DNA of 64,000 bases from Seison nebaliae (taxonomy: Eukaryota > Rotifera > Pararotatoria > Seisonacea > Seisonidae): contig JALJEE010000343.1 of assembly GCA_023231475.1 (NCBI GenBank), forward strand, positions 57,966 through 121,965, given 5' to 3'. The notes under the pieces are model-generated. The model ran no database searches. It worked only from the letters and a program-made list of their open reading frames with translations, and was not told the origin of the DNA. Below, in pieces: positions 31,171 through 44,231 of the stretch. Position 1 is the stretch's first letter, and every line of letters begins with the position of its first letter. Made by a program: the position numbers and the translations under genes.

Positions 31171-32121
31171 TCTATTCTTCTGGTGAGATGACTAACTACT
31201 GCCAACTGCAAAGAATCTGCTCAATCGTTTCAATAAATGATAATAAGAAAATAAGTGAAAATTCTTCTTTAAAATTTTATCTCGCGCAAATTCCATATTT
31301 ATATTCGACTTCAATGTAAGATTGAACAATAGGAATTGAATCTTACCGGTCACTTTTTATCTTTCAAATTTTAAACAATTATATTTCTTCTCACAAACTA
31401 TTCTCTCATACGTGAATGAGAGAAGGAGGTATAACATTTTGTTGCTTCGTATTGAACACGTACAAAGAAAAAATCGTTCTCGATAGATCGATGTTACTGC
31501 ATACTCCTGCTACATACACACACACATATATACACACAAGAAATAATTACAACTACTTTCTCCCATGTCCTACATATAACATGCAAATCATCTACCAATT
31601 TACTGCAAATGGAGAATGAGTGCTCGTCTAATTTGGAGGATAAGCAGTCTGAACAATAGAAAGATAACGACTTCTCTCTATGCAGAACATCTCGTGGACC
31701 TCTTTCCCAGATAAGTTGTCTTCATCTGTACTACGTGTACAGATTATTGTGTATGTGACGAGTTGTATGTACACATACACGAGTTTAAATATACATGAAC
31801 TAATCACCTATGGCATAGGTCTCATGCCTCCCACATCGGTACATGATTGTCTGTGTGCAGATAAGTAGTTTAAAAATACAATTAATAATTCCTCTTAACA
31901 ACAACATTAGATGATGGAAACAATAAAGAAATAAATGGCAAAATTTTCTGTTCTCTGTTCCATCTTTCTGCATCCTTATAAGATTCAACTTTTAATTACA
32001 CGCCATAAGCTCAATAGAACGCATTTTCTCTTATTTTCAAACTACGCTTTCCATTCCCCATGATTATTCCTTCATTATTCGACTTCAAATAAATTTTTAT
32101 AAAATTGAAGCTCGAATTTTC
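31171..32121. promoter_or_regulatory. Divergent intergenic region, RRM gene and AGPS
   Basis: About 950 bases between head-to-head starts. It contains short CA/TA repeats (about 31516-31538) and an inverted repeat GTGTATGTG...CACATACAC at about 31749-31780. No exon is supported. Confidence 0.35.
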
Positions 32122-34186
<2,065 letters not shown>

Positions 34187-34363
34187 ATGGTTTTCTTTAT
34201 TAGATAATAAATAAATATTCCATGTCGCTCCTTCTCCAAAGAAAAGGAAAACTGATAAGATAAGCTATTAAATTAGACAGATGATCTCTTCACAATCAGA
34301 CTGGTAAATCCAATAAAACATAAAACGAACGATGTCAAATCACTTCTTCCGACTCGTCATATT

Positions 34364-35823
34364 TCAATTGTTTTCATTTGAAACTGATATATCGATTTGA
34401 GGTTGAAAATGAGACGTCATAGGAAATTGAGTATTCCGAGAGAATGGAAGTTCATTTAATTGCTGTAATGATTCTGTGAATTGTTTCGACGGATCCGTCG
34501 GTTGGATAGTCGGCATTGGAACGTAGATATTGGGAGGCATTGCGGATAATTGTGGATTATATGATGTGAGTGGAGGATGTGCCATTTGTGGTAAAGTCGA
34601 ATAAGTTGTTGGAGGAGGAGGTGTCATTTGTGGTACCATCGAATAAGTAGTTAGAGTAGGTGCCATTTGTTGCGGTAAAGTTGAATAAGTAGATGGGGGA
34701 GGTGCCATTTGTGGAAAGGATGAATAAGTAGTTGAGAGATGTGATGGTAAATTGACAGAAGAAAATGGAATATTAGGAGGCGGCAATATAGGAGTATGAG
34801 TTGGAAATTGAATATTTTGTGAATAATCTTGACTTATCATGGTTGTCGGCATTTGTTGTAGAATTGCCGAATTGACCTTATCATTCTCTTCGATTATTTC
34901 TGATGAATTATTTTCTGTTACCAACATTGATGATTTTATTTTATCCTCATCTTTCATATCTACAATTTGATTTGACGCCACCAATAAATTCATGACGTTC
35001 TCATTCTTCTTTTCTTCCTTTACTTCATTTGCAGATGTTTCAGTTTGAGCGATTTCAATTCGATCTTTACCAGACGATAATTTTCGTCCATTTTGTGGAA
35101 TTCGATGGAGAATTCCATATGAGATACTACAGCCAATACTTCCTTCACCACCCCAAGCTCTATTGGGAGTGAGAACTAATTCGCGACAATAATCCTTCTC
35201 TCGACTATATACAAATAATCGAAGTGGTTTCTGTTCGAACGCTTCGATCAAATCAAATAAATCGTCGGGCTAAAATAATATAAATAATTATTAAAAGGAA
35301 ATATAATTATTAAATATATTTGAACTTCATCTAAAATTTGATCACTTCCAATAATATAATCAGTATTCGATCGCAAACCGGCTAATTCAGCGGGAGAACC
35401 ATGTTGCACATCTAACACATGCCACACATGATTCGCTGCGTTATTAAATGAACAAAATCGAATGGAAATTCCTAATAATCCACCGAATTGCTGATCATCA
35501 CCAGTTCCCCATTTCTTCGACGGTGTTACTCTCAATTTTCGCACTTTTCTACTTTTACTTGAATAGACCATAATCTCTACTTCTTTCTCTTCATTCGCTT
35601 GAAGAATGTTACGCAAATCATTATTTTCATTCGTCAATCTCATGTCGTTAACTCCAACTAGAAAATCGAAGAATGGTTCCACTCCAACCGTCGAACATGG
35701 CGATCCAATAGCCACACGTAATATGTGATATCCTTCCGATCCTCCACCTGGAAGATCCATTTCTTCCACGTCAATATCATTCACCAGATGGTCATAAATT
35801 CCCATTAAAATTTTCGTGATCAT
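34364..35823 (-). CDS. GORASP: Golgi reassembly-stacking protein (GRASP55/65)
   Basis: Two exons, 35823-35326 and 35269-34364, joined in phase 0, give 467 residues. Two GRASP/PDZ units are clear: [14 protein letters not shown]...[11 protein letters not shown], then [11 protein letters not shown]...[19 protein letters not shown] and [17 protein letters not shown], followed by LHRIP. The C-terminal half is the usual Ser/Pro-rich region, here with PPP and TYSTLPQM repeats. GRASPs tether Golgi cisternae by trans-oligomerisation and help unconventional secretion. The family is normally N-myristoylated on Gly2; here the frame's first ATG gives MITKIL, and the internal methionine 7 would give MGIYDHLV. 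Tail-to-tail with AGPS (177 bases) and head-to-head with PRADC1. Confidence 0.9.
34480..34790 (-). repeat. Degenerate TYSTLPQM repeats in the GRASP tail
   Basis: Five or so degenerate copies of a unit of about 17 residues with core [13 protein letters not shown] are encoded here. They come from a tandem DNA repeat of about 50 bases. Confidence 0.6.
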
Positions 35824-36477
35824 TTTGAAAAACTGTGAGCGATTCAGATGTTACTTGGCAACCAATAGCCGAAAAAGGAGAACAGACAAAGTTCGAGAAA
35901 TCCACACAGATTTGGGGAAATAAATGACGAAGGAAAAGAAATACAAATACTTTTCTTATTACGTGTACGCCTTCCGCTCAATTAATTCATTCGTTCTCCA
36001 TTCATTCCTAATCGAGTTGTGGCCATTCAATTTAAAAGTTTAGTTTAGACAATCTTTAAAGATTTTACAATTTTTCAAATTCCTTCGTTACATGTCAACA
36101 CTTTTTCTTTAACCTTTATTCTCCTTAACATCTTCATTCATATTGGTGAACAGATTTAGAAGAATATTTTGAGAGAAATTTAAAAATTAGTTAAAAGTTT
36201 TTTTTAATTTGAATTTTGAAAAATTTGAACGAAATTTTATAAATTTTTCCGAACAATTTCTCAATAGTCTTAATGAATTTTTTGAGTTGGGCGCAAATTC
36301 TTTGAAGATCATTTGAAACGAATTGTAAAAATTGTCGTTGAATTCCACGAGCTTCATTTCATCTATTTATTTCTAGTTGATAATGTTAAGGGATAGGAGA
36401 GTCGATTTGAATAAAAGCTGTTAAGTTTATTTAATAAAAGAAACTGAAAATAATTTATCAGTTCGAACCGGGATCAG
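35824..36477. promoter_or_regulatory. Divergent intergenic region, GRASP and PRADC1
   Basis: About 650 bases between head-to-head starts, AT-rich, with no exon-like content. It must hold the promoters of both neighbours. Confidence 0.4.
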
Positions 36478-37149
36478 TTGGGAGAAGAGTCTTATGTTTC
36501 CATAGTCATGCTTCTTCGTCTACTGCTACTGTCAGTTATCGTAAATTTGAGAACGAATCTCATTCGTTGTCAAAGTCACGACTGGTATTTCGAAATTTTA
36601 CACCCGAAAGATCTCCGATTTACGTTCAAGGCAAGAGCCGCTAAGAATTTTGGCGTTTCTTTCCCATCTTATTACGAAGACGTTTTACTTGTTCCCATTC
36701 ATCCGATAATCGGATGTGAGACATATGGCGAAGAGATGATGACGAAAGTAAAAAATTCGGTGGCTCTTGTTGAAAGAGGCGATTGTTCATTTCTTTTAAA
36801 ATCGATTAAAGCACAAGAAGCTGGTGCAGTAGCTGTTGTAGTAATGGATAATTATGAATCGTCTTCGAAAAAATCAAAATTGGAAGAAGAAAATATTGAC
36901 AATTTTTATGATACGAGATTATTTAATAGTCGATCGAAATATGAGGAGGCTCATCTTATCGATATGATTCGTGATGAGTCAGAAAGAGATATTTCAATTC
37001 CTGCTATGTTCATCAGTTTCCTCGACGGTTATTATATTCGTCGCAGTCTCCACAATAATTCGATGACGGCTGCTTATATTAACATCCCGCTCAATATGAC
37101 GAAAATTCGACAGTTTAAACAACGTCAAGTGCCTTGGTCGTTGTGGTGA
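36478..37149 (+). CDS. PRADC1: Protease-associated domain protein PRADC1, secreted
   Basis: A single exon; 223 residues if the first in-frame start is used, or 213 from the second methionine (MLLRLLLLSVIV), which gives a better signal peptide. The PA domain is recognised by LVPIHPIIGCETYG, NSVALVERGDCSFLLKS, AGAVAVVVMDN and DISIPAMFISFLDGYYIRRSL. The C-terminus VPWSLW matches the family's PPWTFW ending. N-glycosylation sequons are NNS and NMT. PRADC1 is a small secreted glycoprotein. It is followed, after about 250 bases, by INTS11 on the same strand. Confidence 0.9.
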   Translation: MGEESYVSIVMLLRLLLLSVIVNLRTNLIRCQSHDWYFEILHPKDLRFTFKARAAKNFGVSFPSYYEDVLLVPIHPIIGCETYGEEMMTKVKNSVALVERGDCSFLLKSIKAQEAGAVAVVVMDNYESSSKKSKLEEENIDNFYDTRLFNSRSKYEEAHLIDMIRDESERDISIPAMFISFLDGYYIRRSLHNNSMTAAYINIPLNMTKIRQFKQRQVPWSLW

Positions 37150-37400
37150 GTGGAGAGAAAGAAATGACACACAATCGTCATCGTTATCGAATATCATTTA
37201 CTGATAATTTATGTTTTTGTACAAAAGAAAAAATGAATTTCGAACAATCTTCTTCTTTTCTTCATTTTTCGTTCATTATTAATTTTTAAATTATTTTCCT
37301 TTTTTCCTTTCATAAAAGTAGATTTTTGGTGAATGGTGAGAATTCCTTTCAATTTATTTTCCAGTTTATTTGTCGTTGGTGGTTGTGGTGGTGGAAGAAA

Positions 37401-40400
37401 ATGATGAAATGTTCAGGAAAAATAGAAATCATTCCTTTGGGTGCTGGTCAGGAAGTGGGACGGAGTTGTATTATCGTGCGAATGGATGGATATGTTATTA
37501 TGTTGGATTGTGGTATGCATATGGGCTACAATGATAATCGACGATTTCCTGATTTCTCTTATTTGAAAGGAAAATATTCAAATCTCTCATCAGTTGTCGA
37601 TGTTGTTCTCGTTTCTCATTTCCATTTAGATCATTGTGGCGCTCTACCATACATGAGTGAGATGATTGGATATGACGGTCCAATTTATATGACACATCCA
37701 ACTCGAGCAATCTGTCCCATCCTCCTCGAAGATTTCCGAAAAGTTGTAACGATAAAAAGTGGAACATCCGACAATTTCTTCACTGTTCAAATGATAAAAG
37801 ATTGTTGCAAGAAAGTTCACGTCATTAATTTGAGAGAAGATCATCAAGTGACGAAAAAGAATATTCGAATTCGTGCTTATTATGCTGGTCATGTGATTGG
37901 AGCATGTATGTTTTATGTGCGAACACCAAATGCATCGTTCGTTTATACCGGTGATTATAATATGACACCTGATCGACATTTAGGATCAGCATGGATTGAT
38001 CAATGTAATCCAGATTTATTAATAACCGAATCGACTTATGCGACGACTATTCGAGATTCGAAACGTTGTCGTGAAAGTGATTTTCTGAGTAAAGTGCATC
38101 GTTGTTTGGATGAAGGTGGGAAAGTGTTGATTCCAGTTTTCGCTCTTGGACGTGCACAAGAACTGTGCATTCTCTTAGAATCATATTGGGAGAGAATGAA
38201 ATTGACATATCCCATTTATTTCTCTACCGGTTTAATTTCGAAAGCGAATTTATATTATAAATTATTCATTTTATGGACTAGTCAGAAGATTAAGGAGACG
38301 TTCTCTGAAAGAAATATGTTCGATTATAAACATATCGGTGCATATGAACATCAATTCGCTGATTATAATGGACCGATGGTAGTATTTGCCACTCCGGGAA
38401 TGTTACATGCGGGAACGTCGTTGAGAATTTTCAAAAAATGGGCATCGTCTGAAAAGAATATGCTCATCATGCCTGGTTATTGTGTGAAAGGAACAGTGGG
38501 ACAGAAGGTGTTAAGTGGCGAGAAAAAAGTGGAAATAGAAGGACAAATGGTGAATGTTCGACTTCAAGTGGAATATATGAGTTTTTCTGCACATGCCGAT
38601 GCTAAAGGAATTATGCAACTCATTCAAATGTGTCGAGCTAAACATGTACTATTAGTACATGGGGAAGCGACAAAAATGAATTTCTTGAAGAAGTGTATTG
38701 AAGACGAATATGGAGTTCCATGTTATTTTCCCGCCAACGGTCAATATACATCCATCAATCTCGATTATCGTCCAATTATCGGTTTGATGGAAAAGAAGTA
38801 TATTTCTACAAATCAAACATTCTCTCAATATACCGACAACTTTTTAGAAGGAAAAATTAAAAAGTCATTGTTGTTGACTGATGAGAATGAAATGACTCCG
38901 ATAAAAATTGAAAAGAAGAAATCAGATGAATTGGAAGAAGAGGATGACAATAAAGTTGCCGTATCGACATTGAGTCGATTGTTGAATGAGATAACGGAGA
39001 AGAAATTAGAAGAGATTAAAGAGAATTCTCAGAAATATTCTCAAAAGTTTTTCTCAGACAATAAATCTGGAAAGAAATCGAATTATGGTAAGGAAATTGA
39101 AGGAATGGAACAAATGAACAAGATCGATGTAAATGATGATGACAATACCATCATGACAATGATTGATAATGGAATTAATAAGAATGAAATCAATTTGGAA
39201 GATATGGAATTGTATAAAAATTGTGAAACGACAAATGATGAGAAGGATTCGGTGACGTTGTATGACAATTTAATTAATTCTACATCTTTCGACCATTATT
39301 GGGATTCTTTCGGCTTTCCAGATCCGATTATGCCAAATTCGATCGATCTTATTACTACCACGGATGGGAGGAAGTCATCTTTGAAATTAATTCCGAAACC
39401 GATTCGAACTTTCTTTCCTGAGACGATTGAAGAGAATCATGAAAATTTCATTTTGGTTTGTAAAACGAATATGGTCAATTTGAATTATAGTTATAATGAG
39501 AAAATGCTTCGCAATTATCACAAATTAATTCCATCGTTTTGTCACAAACCAAAAATTGGAAAGAAGTTCAATCACCAAAATAAATTCTCTGCTTTTCAAT
39601 CCATCTATTCATCGATGAATGTGAAAGAAAGAAATCTTCCGAAACTTCATGGATTGTTAGAAAAGTTTTTAAAGATTTTTTCCGAGAATAATGATTCAGA
39701 TGATTTTCTTGAAATTTTCAAGAAAGAATTTCAACCAGAATCATATGTCGAACAAATTTTATTTTTATGGTGTAATCAATATCAATCGACGTTTAGTGAA
39801 TTGACGGATTTGTTATTTACGTTGATTGTTGAACAAATTCGAAGTTCCATTAAAAAGAATCGAGAAATTGAGAGAAATTATTTCACTTCTTTTTATCAAT
39901 CGATCAACTATTTAGAGTATGGAAAATGTGATGAAAATTCGGATGTATCAATTGATACGGATGATATGGAGAAGTGTGAAGATGTGACACAATTGAAAGT
40001 GGAGATGATGAATGAGAGAAATTCGGGAGAAACGAACGAAAAGAAGATGAAGGAATATCAAGAAAGAATTGAAATAAATCAAATGAAAAGTGAACATAAA
40101 AGAATTCATAAATTATTGAATTTATTCTCAAAATCATCAGATGATTCATCAGAGACGGAAACAATGAATGAAAGTCAACGAGAATTAGCCATATCGATAT
40201 GTCTGGCACTTTATCAATTGGAATTTAGTGAAAAGAAACGAAAAAAAAAGAAGAGAATAACATTAGATGTGAGAGAAAAGAAGAAAATTATCAATTCAGA
40301 TGACGATATCGATACGGAAAATGAAACTGATTATTATAATAAATTCGATGGAAATAATAAAAATAATGAGAAGTTTATCAAAGGAAAATCTTTTGGCTTA

Positions 40401-42459
40401 TCATATAAGAATGATTTCGATTTGGAATTGTTAGGGAAAAATTTGTTTTCCGATCAATCGATGCGAACAATTTTCAGAAATCTCAATTATCAAATTCAAT
40501 CACAAATTCTCCATTTGACATACTCGTTCTTAGAGAAGGACGTTCAACCATTCTACGATAACAAAATCAAACATGATGAACAAATGAGAAGATTGCATAG
40601 TGAATTGGAGAATGAGATGGAATCGAAAGAAAATGATTCCATTGAGATTAATGGTATTCAATATCAGCGAGTTGGAAAAATTGATCGAAATTTCATTGAT
40701 TCCATTCATCAACTTCGATCGATATTAATTCATCAATATGGAAAAGAGATTTCTCATGATCATAATGTCGAATTATTGCACAAAATTGTCAATTCGAAAA
40801 GTGTTGAATTGGAACGATTTGCATTGAAGAAAATCGATTCATTACAACCCGAACAAAAACTTCAATGTTCAATAAAAAATTTATCTCGTCGGAAACATAA
40901 TGAAAAATTTGAGAAAACTTCGCCAAATTCTACGATTTCTCAAGATGGTCGATCTGGTCATCGTCATAATCATCATCATCATCACCATCGTCATCATCGT
41001 TCAAACAATTATCATAATCGTAACAACAACAACAGTAACGAGATGAATGAGGAAGAAAAGATGGCGAATTCGAGTTCAAGACGACGTCATTCTGATAATG
41101 AGAATCAAAAAGATCAGAAGAAATCGAAAGAAGATTCGAAAGATTTGTCTCATCATCATCGATCACATCATCCTAAAAAACGTTCTTCTAGTTATTATGG
41201 AAAGACGAATTACTACGCCGATTCGATAGATGAATTCCATTTTAATTCTGACAATTTATCCGTTCTCCAATTCGTCACTAAATTATTATCAGATGAACGA
41301 TTCGATGACGAATGGGAATCAAGAATGGAACGAGAAAATCTGATTGATGAGACGATAGATAAATTGATAAGAAATCGATGGAAGGAAGAGAATGATGGAA
41401 GATTTATGGTGGAAGTTGATTCTCGAATAAAAGAAAGAGAAATGACTGACGATCATTATCAGAAAAATCTTTCTTCCTTCAAGAAATTAGTGGACAACAA
41501 TTTGAAAATTGATAATCTGAATAAAAACGACGAGAAATCCAACGAACATTTTGTAATTGATTCAGATTTGGCGAATTCATTGAACATTCTTCAAGAACTG
41601 ACGAGATTAATGGAGAAGAAGAATGATATGGAGGAGAAGAGAAATGCTAATATGAATTTCACTTTCAATTCCATCAATTCCATTCAACAGATGGAAGATG
41701 AATTATTACAACAATATATGTTGAGAGAGAAATTGAAGATTTTCAATAGTCTCCAAATCGCTTGGTCGATTGATCGGAATGAAAATTTAAATAATTTCTT
41801 TACCGAATCTGAATTGAAATTCATAAATTACGGAAAGTTTCTTCCTTCAAAAATCATTAAAAAATCAGAAAATTTCCTTAATAACGATAAATTGCGTGAT
41901 AATGAAACAGACGAGAAGAAATCGAATAAGAAACAAATAATGACTATCAATGAAGAGAAGAGACGATTTAACGAAATGCATTGTCAACATCCGACCATTC
42001 ATTTGATGAAATCAAAAGAATTCGTCGAAAAATTCGAAATAGGTGACGCTCATCAATTCAACTTTTCACAATTGATCGAATTCGATCTCAATAAATTATT
42101 GACATTCAACGAAGAACAATCAAATGAGACGAATGATTTAGTGGATGAATTGGAATGTTTAGCAGAACAATTACTCGTCGTCCGATTAACAGCAATGCTC
42201 GTTTTTGTCTCAAGGTTTTTTTTTATAAAGAAAAATTTATTTTAAAAAAATTTTCTTTAAAAGATTTTTGAAAAGGAAAAATGATTTGTCATTATTATAT
42301 GATGATGGTGAGATTGTTGGTATTAATCTGTTCAAGAGTTGTCGTATCATCTTCTCGAATGAGAAAGAGAATCAATTTGTCATCCATTGGAATCAGGAGG
42401 AATGGTATTTCGCCGATTGCTTGATCGAATTCTTCATCTCCACAATCTCGTCGAATTGA
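37401..42459 (+). CDS. INTS11: Integrator endonuclease INTS11 with a very long insertion before the C-terminus
   Basis: Two exons, 37401-42214 and 42264-42459, joined in phase, give 1,669 residues; human INTS11 has about 600. Residues 7-475 are a full metallo-beta-lactamase/beta-CASP module: [12 protein letters not shown], zinc motif HFHLDH at residues 73-78, [66 protein letters not shown] and VHGEA. Zinc ligands appear intact, so it should cut nascent RNA in the Integrator complex. The following 1,100 residues are charged, Asn-rich and contain a poly-His stretch (about residue 1190). The last 60 residues, in the second exon ([15 protein letters not shown]...), look like the family's small C-terminal domain. 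The ATG chosen is the first that gives the normal N-terminus. Confidence 0.85.
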
Positions 42460-42484
42460 TCTTCAATATTCTTTCAATGGATCA

Positions 42485-42549
42485 TGTTGCCACTTAATAG
42501 TGGAGGATGGTTTTGGCTTTTCCAAACTTCTCCACTATTAAGTGTCAAC
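42485..42549 (+). ncRNA. Near-perfect hairpin, candidate microRNA precursor or 3'-UTR structure
   Basis: A perfect 15-base inverted repeat (CACTTAATAGTGGAG at 42491-42505 and its complement at 42530-42544) is extended outward by GTTG/CAAC after one mismatch and inward by GG/CC and TTT/AAA pairs. The whole folds into about 65 bases with a small terminal loop. It begins 26 bases after the INTS11 stop. Confidence 0.4.
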
Positions 42550-42827
42550 CATCTTTTCTTTACTTTTTATTCCATAATTTTCTAAAGACAAAAATGAATT
42601 TTATTAAATAAAAATAAATTTAGGAACTTTAAAATTCGTTAATAGAGAAAGTGCGCGACGAAAATTTTGTTATCGTCAAAATATATTTTTATTCGAAGAA
42701 AAATTTATAATGAAAGAATAAGTCAAATTTCCTTCTGATTTATAGATGTGAAAGAAAGAGTCAATGAATGAACAATTATGAAGAATGAGAGAATTCAACT
42801 GAATTTTATTGCGCTCGATTAAATTTA

Positions 42828-43058
42828 ATGGGAAATTTGGACCCCGAATTATCTGATAGAAAAATCAATCGACGTATCAGTTATGTGGCGTTCATTTTGG
42901 GCTTCTTTATGCCTCCACTCGCTGTCTATCTTGTTAGGCAGAAATGTGACGGACATGTTGCATTAGCAGGTGGTTTATTTCTCTTATTTTGGATACCGGG
43001 AATAGTGTATGCATGGAATATGATCATCGTTTACGATCATAATGAAGAATGGTATTGA
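42828..43058 (+). CDS. Pmp3/UPF0057-family small membrane protein
   Basis: 76 residues with two membrane segments, ISYVAFILGFFMPPLAVYLV and HVALAGGLFLLFWIPGIVYA. The family signature PPLAVYL...FLLxWIPGIVYAW is present. Members are small proteolipids of plasma or internal membranes linked in yeast to membrane potential and cation tolerance. A longer N-terminus (MGNLDPELSDRKINRR) precedes the first segment. Its stop is 213 bases from the convergent SELENOT stop, so the two 3' UTRs probably overlap. AATAAA signals lie just after at about 43108. Confidence 0.75.
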   Translation: MGNLDPELSDRKINRRISYVAFILGFFMPPLAVYLVRQKCDGHVALAGGLFLLFWIPGIVYAWNMIIVYDHNEEWY

Positions 43059-43136
43059 ATTTGTTAAGTGATTTATTGTAAAACATAATTATCAATTTGA
43101 TAGAAATGAATAAAAAACATTATTAATAATTTCGAG

Positions 43137-43185
43137 TCATGATCGGATTCTTTCAAGGAATTTGTGAAGAATGACTGTCATTGAA
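43137..43185 (-). promoter_or_regulatory. Candidate SECIS element in the SELENOT 3' UTR
   Basis: Read on the minus strand, AUGAC and, about 37 bases on, CGAU can form the UGA/GA non-Watson-Crick core. Between them AUUCUUCA pairs with UGAAAGAAU (one bulged A) and the 9-base loop begins CAAA, matching the apical AA. It starts about 87 bases after the stop. The lower stem is weak and the distance from AUGA to AA is slightly long, so this is a candidate only. Confidence 0.35.
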
Positions 43186-43271
43186 AAGAAGAAATGTGAT
43201 GTATTTAAAATTTTTTTCTTTTTTTTCTCGTGAGATAAGAAAATTGCTCGTTATCTCATCGAAATAATAAA

Positions 43272-44038
43272 TTATACGGAATATCTCATTTCACCAAAAC
43301 GTTTGGCGATGTCTAAGAATTCCTGATCGGATGGTGGACGTCCACTTTGCAGTTTCGACCAAAATGTAATTCCGTGTGCTTCAATTTCAAAGGCACCCGT
43401 TGAGAGAAGAGCATTCTCTATTACATTGACGGTAATGAAGACTAGAAGGCAGAATTGTACCTAAGAAGAAGAAATATTTGAATTAAAAGTTTTTAAATTT
43501 GAATTTGAAAAATAAAAATGAAACTTTTGATTGTAAGACGGAATTCCAGAAATTTGGAGTTTCCAATCCGAAATAAGAGAAGATGTTCACATTGAAGACA
43601 ATGAAAAAAATGACAATGATTTTAAGGAAGGAGAGGAACGATGCAGCAAGTGATCGAATTTTGTTCGGAGGGTAAGTTGACCCTTCGATTTCAACTTTGG
43701 GAGCATGAGTTGCGGCTAATTCACGAAAATGTTCGAACACTTGCTTATATCCTCAAGAAGAGCTGTGTGAATGATAGAGAGATATGAAAGGAATTTTTTG
43801 AAATAATTTAAAACCAAAATCTTATTTTCAAAGTATTCGTATTTCCATTCATTTGATATTTTGGTTTGGCGACGATTCGATCGATATTCTCGTCGATTTC
43901 TTCCTTCGATTCTCTTTTAGTCTTGAGATAATTTTCGAAGAATTCCGGATGTTGATCAATGGCATATTGGAGAGCTGTCACTATCAACATGAGAACGACG
44001 AAGGAACTCGTTCCCACAACCGACATAGTCGGCATCAC
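43272..44038 (-). CDS. SELENOT: Selenoprotein T with in-frame UGA
   Basis: Three exons, 44038-43815, 43762-43525 and 43460-43272, keep phase and give 216 residues if the in-frame TGA at 43755-43753 is read as selenocysteine (residue 78). The redox motif is then CSSU-GY, split by the first intron (TG|C), and is embedded in the family context KIRF-CSSU-GYKQVFEHF. Conserved later parts are KVEIEGSTYPPNK, GLETPNFW, VNVIENALLSTGAFEI and GITFWSKLQSGRPPS. A signal or membrane anchor occupies residues 1-25 and a hydrophobic hairpin lies near residue 115. SELENOT is an ER-membrane thioredoxin-like oxidoreductase. C. elegans has Cys at this position. It starts head-to-head with EXOSC3. Confidence 0.9.
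43753..43755 (-). other. Selenocysteine codon (UGA)
   Basis: TGA on the minus strand, located in frame immediately after TCT TCT and before GGA TAT. It sits exactly where vertebrate SELENOT has Sec in CxxU-GY. The 139 codons that follow are in frame and well conserved, so this is not a real stop. Confidence 0.9.
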
Positions 44039-44231
44039 AATATCGGAATAACTTGAAATGAATCTATATTATCTTTTTTTTTGATGACACTGGTAAGAGA
44101 AAAAATTGGATGTAATTTTAGAGCTTTCAATTTAATTAAGTCGATTAACTCATTAATTGATGTTATTGGGAGAAGAGAATTATTTCCAAACAATTATAAA
44201 ATTTCATTCAAATAATTTAAGTATAACGTGA
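44039..44231. promoter_or_regulatory. Short divergent promoter, SELENOT and EXOSC3
   Basis: Only 193 bases separate the two start codons, which are on opposite strands. A (T)n/(A)n tract lies near 44080. The two genes may share a bidirectional promoter. Confidence 0.5.

Noticed and set aside
43232..43257. Perfect 7-base hairpin GAGATAA...TTATCTC right after the SELENOT stop as SECIS
   Set aside because: The UGA of the would-be core is locked inside the stem and the helix is too short for a SECIS; the element at 43137-43185 fits better.
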